A stretch of 64,000 bases of DNA from a virus. The stretch lies in the IMG/VR virus record IMGVR_UViG_3300047552_002060, positions 1 to 64,000 of that record; one strand, written 5' to 3'. How positions within the stretch are numbered: the stretch's first letter is position 1; every line of letters begins with the position of its first letter. Shown piece by piece: positions 12,555 through 20,929 of this stretch. The translations under genes and the position numbers were made by a program. The notes beneath the pieces were generated by a model. It did no database searches. It saw only the letters and a program-made list of their open reading frames with translations, and had not been told where the DNA came from.

Positions 12555-15017
12555 TTATCCACATTTAGAATAACCGCAATCTAAACAAGATACACATCCT
12601 TGTTGATAACTTAGATTATTAGAAGAGCACTGTGTGCAAACTTTTTCAGTTGTTTTTGTACCATCTGCGATATACGATTTACTAAGTACACGAGCAACTA
12701 CCGTAGAGAAAGAAAACATATCTGAATATTTATCTTTACGTAATTGTTCTACAATATATTGAATCGGCACTCCATGACGAAGTGAAGTAGACAGTGTTCG
12801 ACTTAATGAACCATAGAGTGGATTATCAAAAAGATCCACCACATTTTCAAACGTTTCTTCATCATTCAATATGAGGTTATAAGTGGAAGGTCCGGTCTTA
12901 TTTGAATGCTTAACAAGTTTTCCATGTTTTTCTTTCTTTCCAACTTCAATGTTTGCTGCTAATCCACAAAAAATCTCATATGGTTTTCCATGAAGCAAAC
13001 CAACAAGAATAACGTATTCTTCACCTTTAACTTTAGCTCTATGAATGTCACAAGGTAGAGATTTAGGTCGCTTAGGAGCATGCGTTTCTTGAATAGCTTC
13101 AATAGTGCCTGAACTTGTAGGTTTCTCAATTAGAACTCCTGATCTACTCTTATCGCGATAAATAGTAATTCCCTTACATCCATCCTTCCAACCCTTCATA
13201 TAAATATCTTTTACAGTATCAACAGTTGTATCTGAAGGAACATTGGTCGTATTGGAAATACTATGATCAACCCATCGCTGAGCAGCAGCTTGCATTTCTA
13301 CCTTTTTTAACCAATTGATATCATTAGCAGTGGATCCATAATAAGGACTGTCTTTTATATCAGACTTTGGATCTTTTCCATTAATACGAGCCCATTCTAA
13401 ATGACCATGATGAAAGACTTCAAATTCAGTCCACTTATCGCCTTGAGCATCAACGAAATCAGCTCTATCTGAAGCATTCATGTTTTTCTTGCGACGAGTG
13501 TAATTAAGACGAAACGCCGGCTCACATCCTGATGTTGTCTGACACATAATCGACATAGAACCAGCAGGAGCAATAGTGAGATTCGCTATATTACGTCTTC
13601 CAAACGATTTATACATTTTTTGAATTTCTAAAGGACACTCAGCAAGTACTTTAGAAACAAACGGATGATCCTTCTCTTTTGATAAGGAGAAGACGTTGAA
13701 AGCACCACGTTCTTTTGCCATAATAACAGAAGAAGTGTATGACTGAATTGCGAGTACTTTATGGATTTTCTCAGTCATGAGAATGCTTTCTTCACTGCCG
13801 TAACTCATGCCTAAGGCAGCTAAAGTATCGCCTAGACCTGTTTCGCCTAGACCGGTTCTTCTTCCATTGCTAGTAGTTTTAAGAATATTTTTCCATAAAT
13901 TAAGTTCAATTGCTTTTACTTCGTCTCGCTCAGGATCTTGCTCAATCTTATTGATGATCTTGTGAATCATTTCTAATTCAAGGTCGATCATGTCGTCCAT
14001 AAGACGTTGAGCTGTAATAGTAGTTGCCTTAAACTTTTCAAAATCAAAATAAGCTGTTGATGTGTATGGATTTACCACAAATTTAAAGAGATTTTGAAGA
14101 AGTAAACGGCACGAATCTAAAGGACATAGGGGCAATTCACCACAAGGATTGGTACTGGAAGTTCGATATCCAACATCTGCGTAGCAATCCGCTGGAGAAT
14201 TAGTAATAATTGTATCCCAAAACAATACTCCAGGTTCAGCGCTTTCCCAAGCGGCAAGCATCATTTGGTCCCAAACCGCTTTTGCTTTTACTTCTCTTAC
14301 AATTGAAGGAGTTGCGGAGTCTATGGGCCACTGTTGGGTATACGTAGTGTCGTCACAAACTGCTCGCATGAAAGCATTAGAGACCCTTATAGAAACATTC
14401 GCCCCGGTAACTCGAGTCTTATCTCGCTTAATATTAATAAATGTTTCAACTTCAGGATGGTGGACAGAAATGCTCAACATTAAAGCTCCGCGTCGACCAT
14501 TTTGAGCCACCTCACGAGTGGTATTTGAGAAACGATCCATAAAAACAGCAATACCATCTGTGGTTTTAGCCGCATTTGACGTAGAAACACCCTTTGGACG
14601 AATATTTGAGATATCATGACCTACGCCGCCTCGCCGTTTCATGATTTGAGCTTGTTCTTGATCGGCTCTAAAGATACCACCATAAGAATCTTGCGCCGGT
14701 TCGATAACAAAGCAATTACTAATACTTTGAAGTTGAAAAGGATTTCCGATACCAGACATCGGACTACCTTGCGGAATAATAGTCCAATCTTGAAACAAAT
14801 TAAAAATAGTTTCTTCAGAAAGCGGATTGGGGTATTTACTTTCAATTCTAGCGAATTCTTTTGCTAGTCGTCGATGTGTATCTACAGGTGTTGATTCATA
14901 GAAGATTTCATTGTTTTGAAGAGCATATTTATCAGTAAAAGTATTTGCCGCTAATTCATCTTGTTTGAAGTAAATCAATGAGGCATTTAAAACTTCTTGA
15001 CGCGTAAATTCAATCAT
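12555..15017 (-). CDS. nrdJ: ribonucleotide reductase, class II (B12-dependent)
   Basis: 820 aa. Reduces ribonucleotides to deoxyribonucleotides for phage DNA synthesis. Visible: Cys102 in SISNCFVIEP, RRGGVGHDISNIRP, NGRRGAL, and the active-site NPCGE at 290-294 (Asn290, Cys292, Glu294). The C-terminus ends in a CTQCSSNN ... CLDCGYSKCG zinc/redox tail typical of NrdJ. One large chain without a small-subunit partner nearby and without an N-terminal ATP cone supports class II, which needs adenosylcobalamin from the host. Confidence 0.93.
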   Translation of the reverse strand: MIEFTRQEVLNASLIYFKQDELAANTFTDKYALQNNEIFYESTPVDTHRRLAKEFARIESKYPNPLSEETIFNLFQDWTIIPQGSPMSGIGNPFQLQSISNCFVIEPAQDSYGGIFRADQEQAQIMKRRGGVGHDISNIRPKGVSTSNAAKTTDGIAVFMDRFSNTTREVAQNGRRGALMLSISVHHPEVETFINIKRDKTRVTGANVSIRVSNAFMRAVCDDTTYTQQWPIDSATPSIVREVKAKAVWDQMMLAAWESAEPGVLFWDTIITNSPADCYADVGYRTSSTNPCGELPLCPLDSCRLLLQNLFKFVVNPYTSTAYFDFEKFKATTITAQRLMDDMIDLELEMIHKIINKIEQDPERDEVKAIELNLWKNILKTTSNGRRTGLGETGLGDTLAALGMSYGSEESILMTEKIHKVLAIQSYTSSVIMAKERGAFNVFSLSKEKDHPFVSKVLAECPLEIQKMYKSFGRRNIANLTIAPAGSMSIMCQTTSGCEPAFRLNYTRRKKNMNASDRADFVDAQGDKWTEFEVFHHGHLEWARINGKDPKSDIKDSPYYGSTANDINWLKKVEMQAAAQRWVDHSISNTTNVPSDTTVDTVKDIYMKGWKDGCKGITIYRDKSRSGVLIEKPTSSGTIEAIQETHAPKRPKSLPCDIHRAKVKGEEYVILVGLLHGKPYEIFCGLAANIEVGKKEKHGKLVKHSNKTGPSTYNLILNDEETFENVVDLFDNPLYGSLSRTLSTSLRHGVPIQYIVEQLRKDKYSDMFSFSTVVARVLSKSYIADGTKTTEKVCTQCSSNNLSYQQGCVSCLDCGYSKCG

Positions 15018-15086
15018 TATTTCCTCGTATTTAGTAGAGAGATTTTACCCCGGATGAGATGCTAGAAGCAGGGATTAAATGGAGAA

Positions 15087-15389
15087 ATGTATAATAAAAT
15101 CATGAGATATAAAAATAAGATGAACGAGATCACAATCAAGATAGACAGAGGATTCGGCCTGGATCCTAATGATTCTACAATCTTATGGGAAGAGAAAGAA
15201 AGATTAAGAAAAGAACTTGAAGAGACAAAGGCAATATTGAGTGATTGTCTAGAAGAACAAGGCTCTAAGCCCATGATTGATAAACTGACGGCAGAGATAG
15301 CTCGTCTACAAGATGTAGTTGTATCTCTTCGAGTACAACTTGATTATAACGTCGATGGCGATGCTAGATACACAGCAAATATGGAGTAA
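15087..15389 (+). CDS. coiled-coil hypothetical protein, 100 aa
   Basis: GGAG 3 bases before ATG 15087. A long heptad stretch (LWEEKERLRKELEETKAIL and TAEIARLQDVVVSLRVQL) predicts a two-stranded coiled coil. It is divergent from the reductase gene, so promoters for both must lie within 15018-15086. Confidence 0.6.
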   Translation: MYNKIMRYKNKMNEITIKIDRGFGLDPNDSTILWEEKERLRKELEETKAILSDCLEEQGSKPMIDKLTAEIARLQDVVVSLRVQLDYNVDGDARYTANME

Positions 15390-15392
15390 TTT

Positions 15393-15740
15393 ATGACTAA
15401 ATCTAAAACAGACATTCTTATTACAGAAACCAAAGTTCTTTACAATGATAGCTATATGGCTAGCGATTTTTTAAAAGAAATGACGGATTTTGCTATAGAA
15501 CATGGTGTTGATCTAAAAGATGTGACATTACATTTGTCAGCTTATGACGGAGATCACTCCTATCTTTCTTTAAGTAGGCCAGAGACAGGCGCGGAGAAAG
15601 AGAAACGATTGGCGAGGAATAAGAAGGCTAGAGAATTTAAGCAGAAGTTCAAGCAAAAACAAGAAGAAAAAGAAAAGAAAGAGTATGAACGACTCAAAGC
15701 AAAGTATGCTTGGATGGACAATGAAGCCAATTTTAATTGA
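15393..15740 (+). CDS. charged helical protein, paralogue of 3064-3441
   Basis: 115 aa. DFAIEHGVDLKDVTLHLSAY and the C-terminal EYERLKAKY align with the protein at 3064. The C-terminal third is a highly charged helix (KKAREFKQKFKQKQEEKEKK). Function unknown. Confidence 0.65.
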   Translation: MTKSKTDILITETKVLYNDSYMASDFLKEMTDFAIEHGVDLKDVTLHLSAYDGDHSYLSLSRPETGAEKEKRLARNKKAREFKQKFKQKQEEKEKKEYERLKAKYAWMDNEANFN

Positions 15741-16161
15741 GGTCTATTCAGACGGCTCAGGAAATACCTTTGATTCTGATGGTGGATATGGCTGGCGCAT
15801 CGTCGTAGATGGTGTCTTCTTAGAAGAAGGCAACGGATACTTGTCAAAGGCTACGAATAATACAGCTGAGCTCTCTGCTGCACTCTTTGGACTACAACGA
15901 ACTGAATCCATTATCCTTCAAAATCAATGGCAATTAGCAAAAGTAGTTCTTATATCTGATTCACAGCTTGTCCTTGGGTATGCTTCTAATAAGTGGCGCT
16001 GTAAGGCAGAACATCTTAGGCCTCTTAGAGACGAATTACAACAAGTGTATAACCGTTTAGATGCTGAAACGCGCTGGGTTAAAGGTCACAATGGTGACCC
16101 CAATAACGAAGCTTGCGATAAGCTAGCTAAGACTGCCAGAGAAGGAAAGGGACACGTATGA
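15721..16161 (+). CDS. rnhA: ribonuclease HI
   Basis: 146 aa, the usual size. Degrades RNA in RNA:DNA hybrids, here probably primers. Catalytic residues are all present: Asp11 (YSDGSG), Glu50 (NNTAELSA), Asp80 (ISDSQL) and Asp133 with His123 (VKGHNGDPNNEACD). ATG 15721 is chosen because the enzyme begins there and GGATGG precedes it; the longer frame from 15685 adds 12 residues that overlap the upstream gene. Confidence 0.92.
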   Translation: MKPILIEVYSDGSGNTFDSDGGYGWRIVVDGVFLEEGNGYLSKATNNTAELSAALFGLQRTESIILQNQWQLAKVVLISDSQLVLGYASNKWRCKAEHLRPLRDELQQVYNRLDAETRWVKGHNGDPNNEACDKLAKTAREGKGHV

Positions 16162-16289
16162 AAAAATGTGAACATGAGTGGGAAGAAGTCTACTATGACA
16201 GTCACAATGGTGTACATGATTATAAGTGTAAAAAGTGTGGAGATTATATTCAGACTACAAGACCTGATCTTCACGGTATTTATAAGTAA
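16158..16289 (+). CDS. 43-aa zinc-ribbon peptide
   Basis: KKCEHEWEE and YKCKKCGDY give a Cys/His set resembling half a zinc ribbon common in small phage proteins. Starts on the stop of the RNase H gene. Confidence 0.6.
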   Translation: MKKCEHEWEEVYYDSHNGVHDYKCKKCGDYIQTTRPDLHGIYK

Positions 16290-16315
16290 AGCTAAGAAGA
16301 ACAAAGGAGACGTTT

Positions 16316-16531
16316 ATGAGTCTACGTACATGTATATATTGTCGAGGTTGCGTATGGGGAGACAAACAAGAGAGTACGAGAGTCTGCGATACTTGTAGGG
16401 AACAGATAAAGAAGTTTGACGAAGATACGATTAATTGGTTGATGACGGTAATCGATGGACGCATTTACGCTGAGCTCGACAACCATACCGACAGATATAG
16501 CCATGAATCAAGTGATAGAGGATATTACTGA
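16316..16531 (+). CDS. small zinc-finger protein, 71 aa
   Basis: AAGGAGAC ribosome binding site. TCIYCRGCVWG and VCDTCRE make a four-Cys zinc site; an acidic helical C-terminus follows. Overlaps the next ATG by one base. Confidence 0.65.
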   Translation: MSLRTCIYCRGCVWGDKQESTRVCDTCREQIKKFDEDTINWLMTVIDGRIYAELDNHTDRYSHESSDRGYY

Positions 16532-16722
16532 TGAAGATCTGGGCAATAACATATGGTGATGGATTTGAGTTCTCAGGTGTCATCGTGGAAGCTTATGACG
16601 ATGAAACAGTCGCCGATCTCAGATGCATGGAACTTAATAAGAAGTGGACTGAGCGCGGTAGCCAATATGGTGGATACGATGTCCAAGAATATGAACTCAA
16701 TAAGCGCGATGAAACTCTATGA
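16531..16722 (+). CDS. hypothetical protein, 63 aa
   Basis: Small beta-rich protein (KIWAITYGDGFEFSGVIVEAY) with an acidic helix. Common size class in phage accessory blocks; not recognised. Confidence 0.6.
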   Translation: MKIWAITYGDGFEFSGVIVEAYDDETVADLRCMELNKKWTERGSQYGGYDVQEYELNKRDETL

Positions 16723-16898
16723 AAAAATATTTTCTTTTAATAGCTGGTGATCAATACTATCCTTGTAGTGGTACACGAGACTGGAAAGAAACTTTTGAAA
16801 CTTACGCCGAGGCTGAGATCGCTGCTGAAGCTATGTCTTGCGATTGGTATGACATTGTAGATTTACAACAATGGATAGGTAGTGATGAAACTCTATGA
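16719..16898 (+). CDS. hypothetical protein, 59 aa
   Basis: Pattern KKYFLLIAGDQYYP ... TFETYAEAE ... DWYDIVDLQQW is a recurring small phage protein type of unknown role. ATGA overlap upstream. Confidence 0.65.
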   Translation: MKKYFLLIAGDQYYPCSGTRDWKETFETYAEAEIAAEAMSCDWYDIVDLQQWIGSDETL

Positions 16899-17202
16899 AA
16901 TTCTAGTCCCTACAATCTACGGGGATACAATGAAACCTATTCGAACAAAGCATCATAAGAAATGGGATGAGCGCGTTAAAAAGCTCTCTGGTGGACTTAC
17001 GATTCTAACTCCTGGCAAGGGAGTGTGGGTTCACGAAGGAAAAGACTACATCGAACGCGTCATTCCCGTACGAATCATGTGTGAAGAAAAAGTAATAAAG
17101 AAGATCGTTGAGATCACATTGCAACACTATCGCCAAAAGGCAGTAATGTACTATGTCATTTCGAGCGAATGTTTTATCGTCAATGCAAAGGAAGACCAAT
17201 GA
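16885..17202 (+). CDS. hypothetical protein, 105 aa
   Basis: Begins MKLYEILVPTIYG and has a GLTILTPGKGVWVHEGK segment, a family often seen in phages near nucleotide genes. It overlaps the next gene by ATGA, so it is co-translated with thyX. Function unknown. Confidence 0.7.
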   Translation: MKLYEILVPTIYGDTMKPIRTKHHKKWDERVKKLSGGLTILTPGKGVWVHEGKDYIERVIPVRIMCEEKVIKKIVEITLQHYRQKAVMYYVISSECFIVNAKEDQ

Positions 17203-17861
17203 CAACTGTTAAACTTATCAGCATGACTCAATCTGAAGTGTTTGTAGAAGGTAAACAACTCTCACCAGAACAGCTCATCGAGTATACTGCTCGAGTCTCT
17301 AATCCTGCTGGTCAAGAGAAATATACAGACTCTTTTAAGCTTCTTAAGTATCTTATTGAGAACAACCACATCTCACCATTAGAGATGGTTGACTTCACGG
17401 TAGAAATCGAGACTTCACGAGCTATTGCTGCTCAGATACTTCGGCACTGGTCATTCTCATTTCAGGAATTCAGCCAGCGATATGCGCAGGCAGCTGACTA
17501 TGTCCAGTATCCTGCTCGTAGCCAAGACTCCAAGAACCGCCAGAACTCTATCGACAACATGTCAGATGAAGACAAGCGGTGGTTTTTTGACGCTCAAGTG
17601 AAGGTGTGGTCTACATCAAAGGATCTCTACGATGAGGCCTTGGCCAAGGGGATTGCGAAAGAACAGGCCCGATTCCTACTACCCCTGAATACAAAAACCC
17701 GTCTATATATGAAAGGGAACGTCAGGGATTGGTATTTTTATCTACGTCTACGTTCTGCAAATGGAACACAGAAAGAACACATGGATATTGCGAAAGCAAT
17801 TATTGACCAGGTATTTAAGCCCAACTTCCCGAATATCGCTGCTGTAGCTGGCTGGATTTAA
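17199..17861 (+). CDS. thyX: flavin-dependent thymidylate synthase ThyX
   Basis: 220 aa from ATG 17199. Makes dTMP from dUMP using FAD, NADPH and methylene-folate. The ThyX signature RHR-X7-S is present as RHWSFSFQEFSQRY (Arg82, His83, Ser92, Arg94), with Trp at the third position. KEQARFLLPLNTKTRLYMKG and RDWYFYLRLR form the C-terminal dUMP/FAD region. The longer frame from 17169 is rejected since 17199 overlaps the upstream stop. Confidence 0.93.
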   Translation: MTTVKLISMTQSEVFVEGKQLSPEQLIEYTARVSNPAGQEKYTDSFKLLKYLIENNHISPLEMVDFTVEIETSRAIAAQILRHWSFSFQEFSQRYAQAADYVQYPARSQDSKNRQNSIDNMSDEDKRWFFDAQVKVWSTSKDLYDEALAKGIAKEQARFLLPLNTKTRLYMKGNVRDWYFYLRLRSANGTQKEHMDIAKAIIDQVFKPNFPNIAAVAGWI

Positions 17862-18394
17862 ATTTTAGGTTTCGTCCATGAAAGATCAGGAGTAAGTTTT
17901 CGAATAGCTTCTGATCGTTCATCGCTGGAACCTTTGGTGGGAACATAAACAATGCGATGTGTCGTAACCGGAATATTTTTTGCTCTAAGTTCATGAGCAA
18001 TATTTCCGGTTCCACCTGGATGGTCTGCTTCTCCGACCATAAATACATCGTATGTCGGCTCTTTGGAAGGTCTTTTATTAATATGATCTGTGGCAGAATA
18101 GACAAGACCAACACCAGGTTTGTCAGACCACCAACCCTGATCTTTTAATTTATGAACTATTGTTCCTGTATGGACTCCGCCTGATGGATTAACTTCGACG
18201 CCAAATCGCTTTAAATCTTTGGCTGTAAGTCCATTCATACCACGATATAAAGGGATCCGTGGAGCAGGTTCTGTACTTGGGGTACTTACTGGCTTAGTTC
18301 CAAGTGGAGAATTATTTTGAATACCATATGCCTTAGATGTACTTTTTTCTAAAGTCCATTGACCATTAGAAGCAATTTTAAGAAACTCACTCAT
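17858..18394 (-). CDS. possible ADP-ribosyltransferase-like virion protein
   Basis: 178 aa. The N-terminal tag ASNGQWTLEKS matches the C-terminal KGGQWNLDKT of the next upstream gene, followed by a Pro/Ser-rich linker. The main domain has IPLYRGMNG, GLVYSATDHI and late acidic residues, reminiscent of R-STS-E ADP-ribosyltransferases, but I cannot place the catalytic Glu with certainty. The minus strand and shared tag suggest a protein packaged in the virion. Confidence 0.55.
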   Translation of the reverse strand: MSEFLKIASNGQWTLEKSTSKAYGIQNNSPLGTKPVSTPSTEPAPRIPLYRGMNGLTAKDLKRFGVEVNPSGGVHTGTIVHKLKDQGWWSDKPGVGLVYSATDHINKRPSKEPTYDVFMVGEADHPGGTGNIAHELRAKNIPVTTHRIVYVPTKGSSDERSEAIRKLTPDLSWTKPKI

Positions 18395-18397
18395 GAC

Positions 18398-19231
18398 TTA
18401 ATCAACCAAAACGCCATCTTTAGTACACTGGCATTTCTTAGCATGGCACTTAGAGCAGAGTTTCTCGCTGCCTGAACGTCCATCTTCGGTCTTATCTAGG
18501 TTCCACTGACCACCTTTATTCAGAGAGACTTTCTCTCCGCAGCTTCGGAGTAATGGAAGGACACTTTGCGACGGCGGTGGCGGAGGTGGAGTGCCATTAA
18601 CCGTCTTTTCAAACGACTGATTGGCGTAATCTTTCTTAGCAGTCTCTTGCTTGAAGATGTCGTTTTTAATAATCGGCTTCTGTGCTTGTGCTTTGATCTT
18701 ATCAATGCCTGTAAGTTTCTTTGCGGGAGCTGCTGGAGTTACTTTTGGCGTCACACTTGGAGTAAAGTCTGCGAGCATGTTCGCTCGAGCAGATCGTTCA
18801 GTTGTACTCGGCATCTTGGGCGCTGGCTCAGCTGCTTTTGGTGCTACTGCCTTGGATGATTCGTACATGGCATGCTGCTGAGCTTGTGCTTTAGGTGAAA
18901 GGAGAGCTTTCTCGAGGTCATCGACAACATCTTCACTTTTAACAACTACATTTGCTGCGCCAGGCTTAAAACCGGCATTAGCAGCAGAATTTAAGTGACT
19001 AGTTAAAGTAGCATGAAGTTGCTTGCCCTGAGGATGGTTGCTCATAGCAGTAATAAAGGGAGCGTGATTCATATGGGCAGTAATAAACTTGCCACGTTCT
19101 GCACTGCCTTTGGGTAGAGCTTTTAAACCACCCATAAAACCTTCAACTGTACCATGTAGACCTGAATCGGCCTTAACAAGCTCTTCTTTGACTTCTTTAA
19201 ACTTCGCAATAAGTAGGTCTAGATTTTCCAT
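18398..19231 (-). CDS. putative virion protein with Pro/Ala-rich linker and zinc tail
   Basis: 277 aa from ATG 19231 (301 aa if ATG 19303 is used). Helical N-terminus (LDLLIAKFKEVKEELVKADS), a long Ala/Pro/Lys linker including a run of six Pro, the GGQWNLDK tag and a Cys-rich end (CSKCHAKKCQC). The shorter start is preferred because the extra 24 codons contain the TTTTCCGAAA motif that serves the opposite gene. Precedes and may pair with the ADP-ribosyltransferase-like gene. Confidence 0.6.
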   Translation of the reverse strand: MENLDLLIAKFKEVKEELVKADSGLHGTVEGFMGGLKALPKGSAERGKFITAHMNHAPFITAMSNHPQGKQLHATLTSHLNSAANAGFKPGAANVVVKSEDVVDDLEKALLSPKAQAQQHAMYESSKAVAPKAAEPAPKMPSTTERSARANMLADFTPSVTPKVTPAAPAKKLTGIDKIKAQAQKPIIKNDIFKQETAKKDYANQSFEKTVNGTPPPPPPSQSVLPLLRSCGEKVSLNKGGQWNLDKTEDGRSGSEKLCSKCHAKKCQCTKDGVLVD

Positions 19232-19262
19232 AAAATCATTATAACCTGTCAATAAGTTAGAT

Positions 19263-19272
19263 TTTCCGAAAT
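19263..19272 (+). promoter_or_regulatory. TTTTCCGAAA motif, candidate phage promoter
   Basis: Exact TTTTCCGAAA about 70 bases before ATG 19341, with GATTCA about 18 bases after the CCGAA core. Same motif at 33870, 34404 and 36841. Confidence 0.45.
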
Positions 19273-19340
19273 AAATTTGAAATGATTCAATGGATTTAAA
19301 CATTTAACCCACAGCAGCAAAAAGAAAGGCAATAATAAAA

Positions 19341-19688
19341 ATGGCAAATAATAATAATAACAATAGTAATACTGGCGATCTCGAGAACAAGAATTTGGTA
19401 GTTATCACCCCCGAAGACGTTCAAGAGTGTGCGAAGTTCTTCCAATTCTTCGAGATTCCTGTGCCTGCGCCTCTGCAGAGTGCGTTGGACTCCTTCATCA
19501 AGGAGCCTAACTTGCAGAATCAGCAAGAGCTTAAGTTTCAGCTCTCCGACATCATCAAGAACAGCACTCACCCCGTGTTCCAGGATGAAGTGTTTGCACA
19601 GGTAAAGCCAGAGAATGCTCTGGCAAATGATGAGATGGTCTTCGAGCGCCAGCTTGAGGCTCAGCTTACTGGCAAGTCTGATGACTAA
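19341..19688 (+). CDS. hypothetical protein with Asn-rich N-terminus
   Basis: 115 aa beginning MANNNNNNSNTG, then VVITPEDVQECAKFFQFFEIP and an acidic helical rest. Codon use is GC-richer than the flanking microgenes, as in 55-513, which fits strong expression. Not recognised. Confidence 0.7.
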   Translation: MANNNNNNSNTGDLENKNLVVITPEDVQECAKFFQFFEIPVPAPLQSALDSFIKEPNLQNQQELKFQLSDIIKNSTHPVFQDEVFAQVKPENALANDEMVFERQLEAQLTGKSDD

Positions 19689-19854
19689 TACTTGTGGCAT
19701 ATGTTACGACACAGGATGGATCGATAGTCTTGAAAATAGGATTTTCGATCCATGCCTGTGTCGTATCGGTCAAAGCAGAGCAGCACTTGTATTCCTTGAT
19801 AACTTTCTTTTCTTCTACAAGAAGCTTTTCACATCCAAGAACAGGCTTATATGA
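19681..19854 (+). CDS. small DnaJ-type zinc-knuckle protein, 57 aa
   Basis: TCGICYDTGW plus DPCLC resembles half of a CxxCxGxG zinc domain; the C-terminus is aromatic and basic (LFFYKKLFTSKNR). Tandem paralogue of the next gene (CxxC-x2-GW ... CxC). Confidence 0.55.
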   Translation: MTNTCGICYDTGWIDSLENRIFDPCLCRIGQSRAALVFLDNFLFFYKKLFTSKNRLI

Positions 19855-20012
19855 CTAGCATTTGTACACGGTGTGAAAATGGATGGGTAAGAAGTCACCA
19901 TACCGGCGCTTGGAATACATGTTCTTGTAAGAAAGGACAGGCAGTTGTATCAAAGCTCTGCTTTATTCGTTTTTATCGTAGATTGTTTCGAAGCCAAACA
20001 AATAGGTTGTAG
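19851..20012 (+). CDS. small zinc-knuckle protein, 53 aa, tandem paralogue
   Basis: ICTRCENGWV and NTCSCKKGQ followed by FIRFYRRLFRSQ. Same layout as the gene before it, with which it overlaps by ATGA. Confidence 0.55.
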   Translation: MTSICTRCENGWVRSHHTGAWNTCSCKKGQAVVSKLCFIRFYRRLFRSQTNRL

Positions 20013-20015
20013 ACA

Positions 20016-20210
20016 ATGAAATCTAGAGGTGGCCTTTGGTCTAAAAATGGGCAATTCGCTGACGATGTCTTCGATCTTTTTGTCAACTTATATGCCAAGT
20101 TGTTTAACTATAAGTATTCCACGCGTTATAATTATAACCTCCTTGGCCAAAAAACTCAAGAAGAAGATCGAAGACTTGTGCGGCCTAACCTCATTGGGTT
20201 GGGAGGATAG
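20016..20210 (+). CDS. small hypothetical protein, 64 aa
   Basis: Begins MKSRGGLWSKNGQF, then an amphipathic VFDLFVNLYAKLF helix and a basic tail. A longer overlapping frame exists (from 20092). Moderate support. Confidence 0.4.
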   Translation: MKSRGGLWSKNGQFADDVFDLFVNLYAKLFNYKYSTRYNYNLLGQKTQEEDRRLVRPNLIGLGG

Positions 20211-20341
20211 GCAAGATAAGGCCAACCAGATCCTTTCCTCTAATGAGTGGAAGCAGCGACTTTGCAACGAATTGATAGGCTTATCATTTCGAGAGCTCGA
20301 GAAGGTTCTAATCGGTATCGCCAATGAGCGTCAGAAAAGAG
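20092..20341 (+). pseudogene. 5' part of a gene probably joined to 20324-20626 by frameshift
   Basis: This frame reads plausible protein up to about 20335 (LAKKLKKKIEDLCGLTS, NEWKQRLCNELIGLSFREL, LEKVLIGIANERQK) and then turns into low-quality Arg-rich sequence until 20604. The frame one base over continues with good sequence (KELKTIKLKTVRPQGSVGIL). Removing one A from CAGAAAAGAG near 20331-20336 would fuse both into one protein of about 175 residues. Its start is not clear. Confidence 0.35.
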
Positions 20342-20626
20342 TTGAAAACGATCAAACTGAAGACGGTGAGACCGCAAGGAAGCGTGGGCATTCTGGCAAA
20401 TCCTTGCGGAGAGATCCCATTGGGACCGCCACAGACAAACCGCCTTCGCGACGTACTCTCGCAGAAATCCTGGCGCAAGTATACGCACCAAGACAGGATG
20501 CGAACCATATTTCGCAATTCGAGCGGTCAACTCTACGAGCAAGACCTTCTGTTTGTGAAGAGATACTTCCGAACTCTGCTGATGGAGATGATTGCACCGA
20601 ATAGTGAATGGGCCAAATGGTTATAA
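20324..20626 (+). CDS. hypothetical protein, 100 aa
   Basis: Basic protein with VRPQGSVGILANPCGEIPLG and a C-terminal helix EQDLLFVKRYFRTLLMEMI. It may be complete from ATG 20324 or be the 3' part of a frameshifted gene starting upstream. Not recognised. Confidence 0.5.
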   Translation: MSVRKELKTIKLKTVRPQGSVGILANPCGEIPLGPPQTNRLRDVLSQKSWRKYTHQDRMRTIFRNSSGQLYEQDLLFVKRYFRTLLMEMIAPNSEWAKWL

Positions 20627-20724
20627 CCGTTGATGTCTGGTGGAAACTTCGTCCTATGTTTACGCTCATATGGAAGCTTGACTTGATAAGTCTTAACACT
20701 TACAATCAATTCATCTGGACTTAA
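20608..20724 (+). CDS. microprotein, 38 aa
   Basis: Overlaps the end of the previous gene by 19 bases. Core RPMFTLIWKLDLISLNTY. Part of the LKL-core set. Confidence 0.4.
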   Translation: MGQMVITVDVWWKLRPMFTLIWKLDLISLNTYNQFIWT

Positions 20725-20829
20725 ATGTACCATCGACAACGATTCTTTACAACTTTATTCTTACTAAAGTTGATCAGTGAAGGAACTCTAATACGTTTTC
20801 TTTTCAAGCACAAATATCTTGAAGGGTAA
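20725..20829 (+). CDS. microprotein, 34 aa, LKL-core type
   Basis: Starts at the base after the previous stop. Core RFFTTLFLLKLISEGTLIRF is among the clearest examples of the shared pattern. Confidence 0.45.
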   Translation: MYHRQRFFTTLFLLKLISEGTLIRFLFKHKYLEG

Positions 20830-20846
20830 AATACACTCGACTCCAC

Positions 20847-20875
20847 AAGATCAGATCTAGTACAGATCTTCTTTT
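20847..20875 (+). terminator. possible terminator before the ligase gene
   Basis: AAGATC/GATCTT flanks an inner AGATC/GATCT repeat, followed by CTTTTAATT. The stem is short and AT-rich, so it is weak. The rest of 20830-20929 shows no ORF and should hold the ligase promoter. Confidence 0.35.
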
Positions 20876-20929
20876 AATTGAGATCAACACAGTCAATTCC
20901 TGATCTCCCTAACCATAAGGCTAAATAAA

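Noticed and set aside
12555-15017. Intein within the ribonucleotide reductase
   Set aside because: Frame is continuous, length is normal for NrdJ and no splice-motif blocks are seen.
20352-20699. Minus-strand ORF over the unclear 20.3-20.7 kb region
   Set aside because: No ribosome binding site; two plus-strand frames explain the region better.
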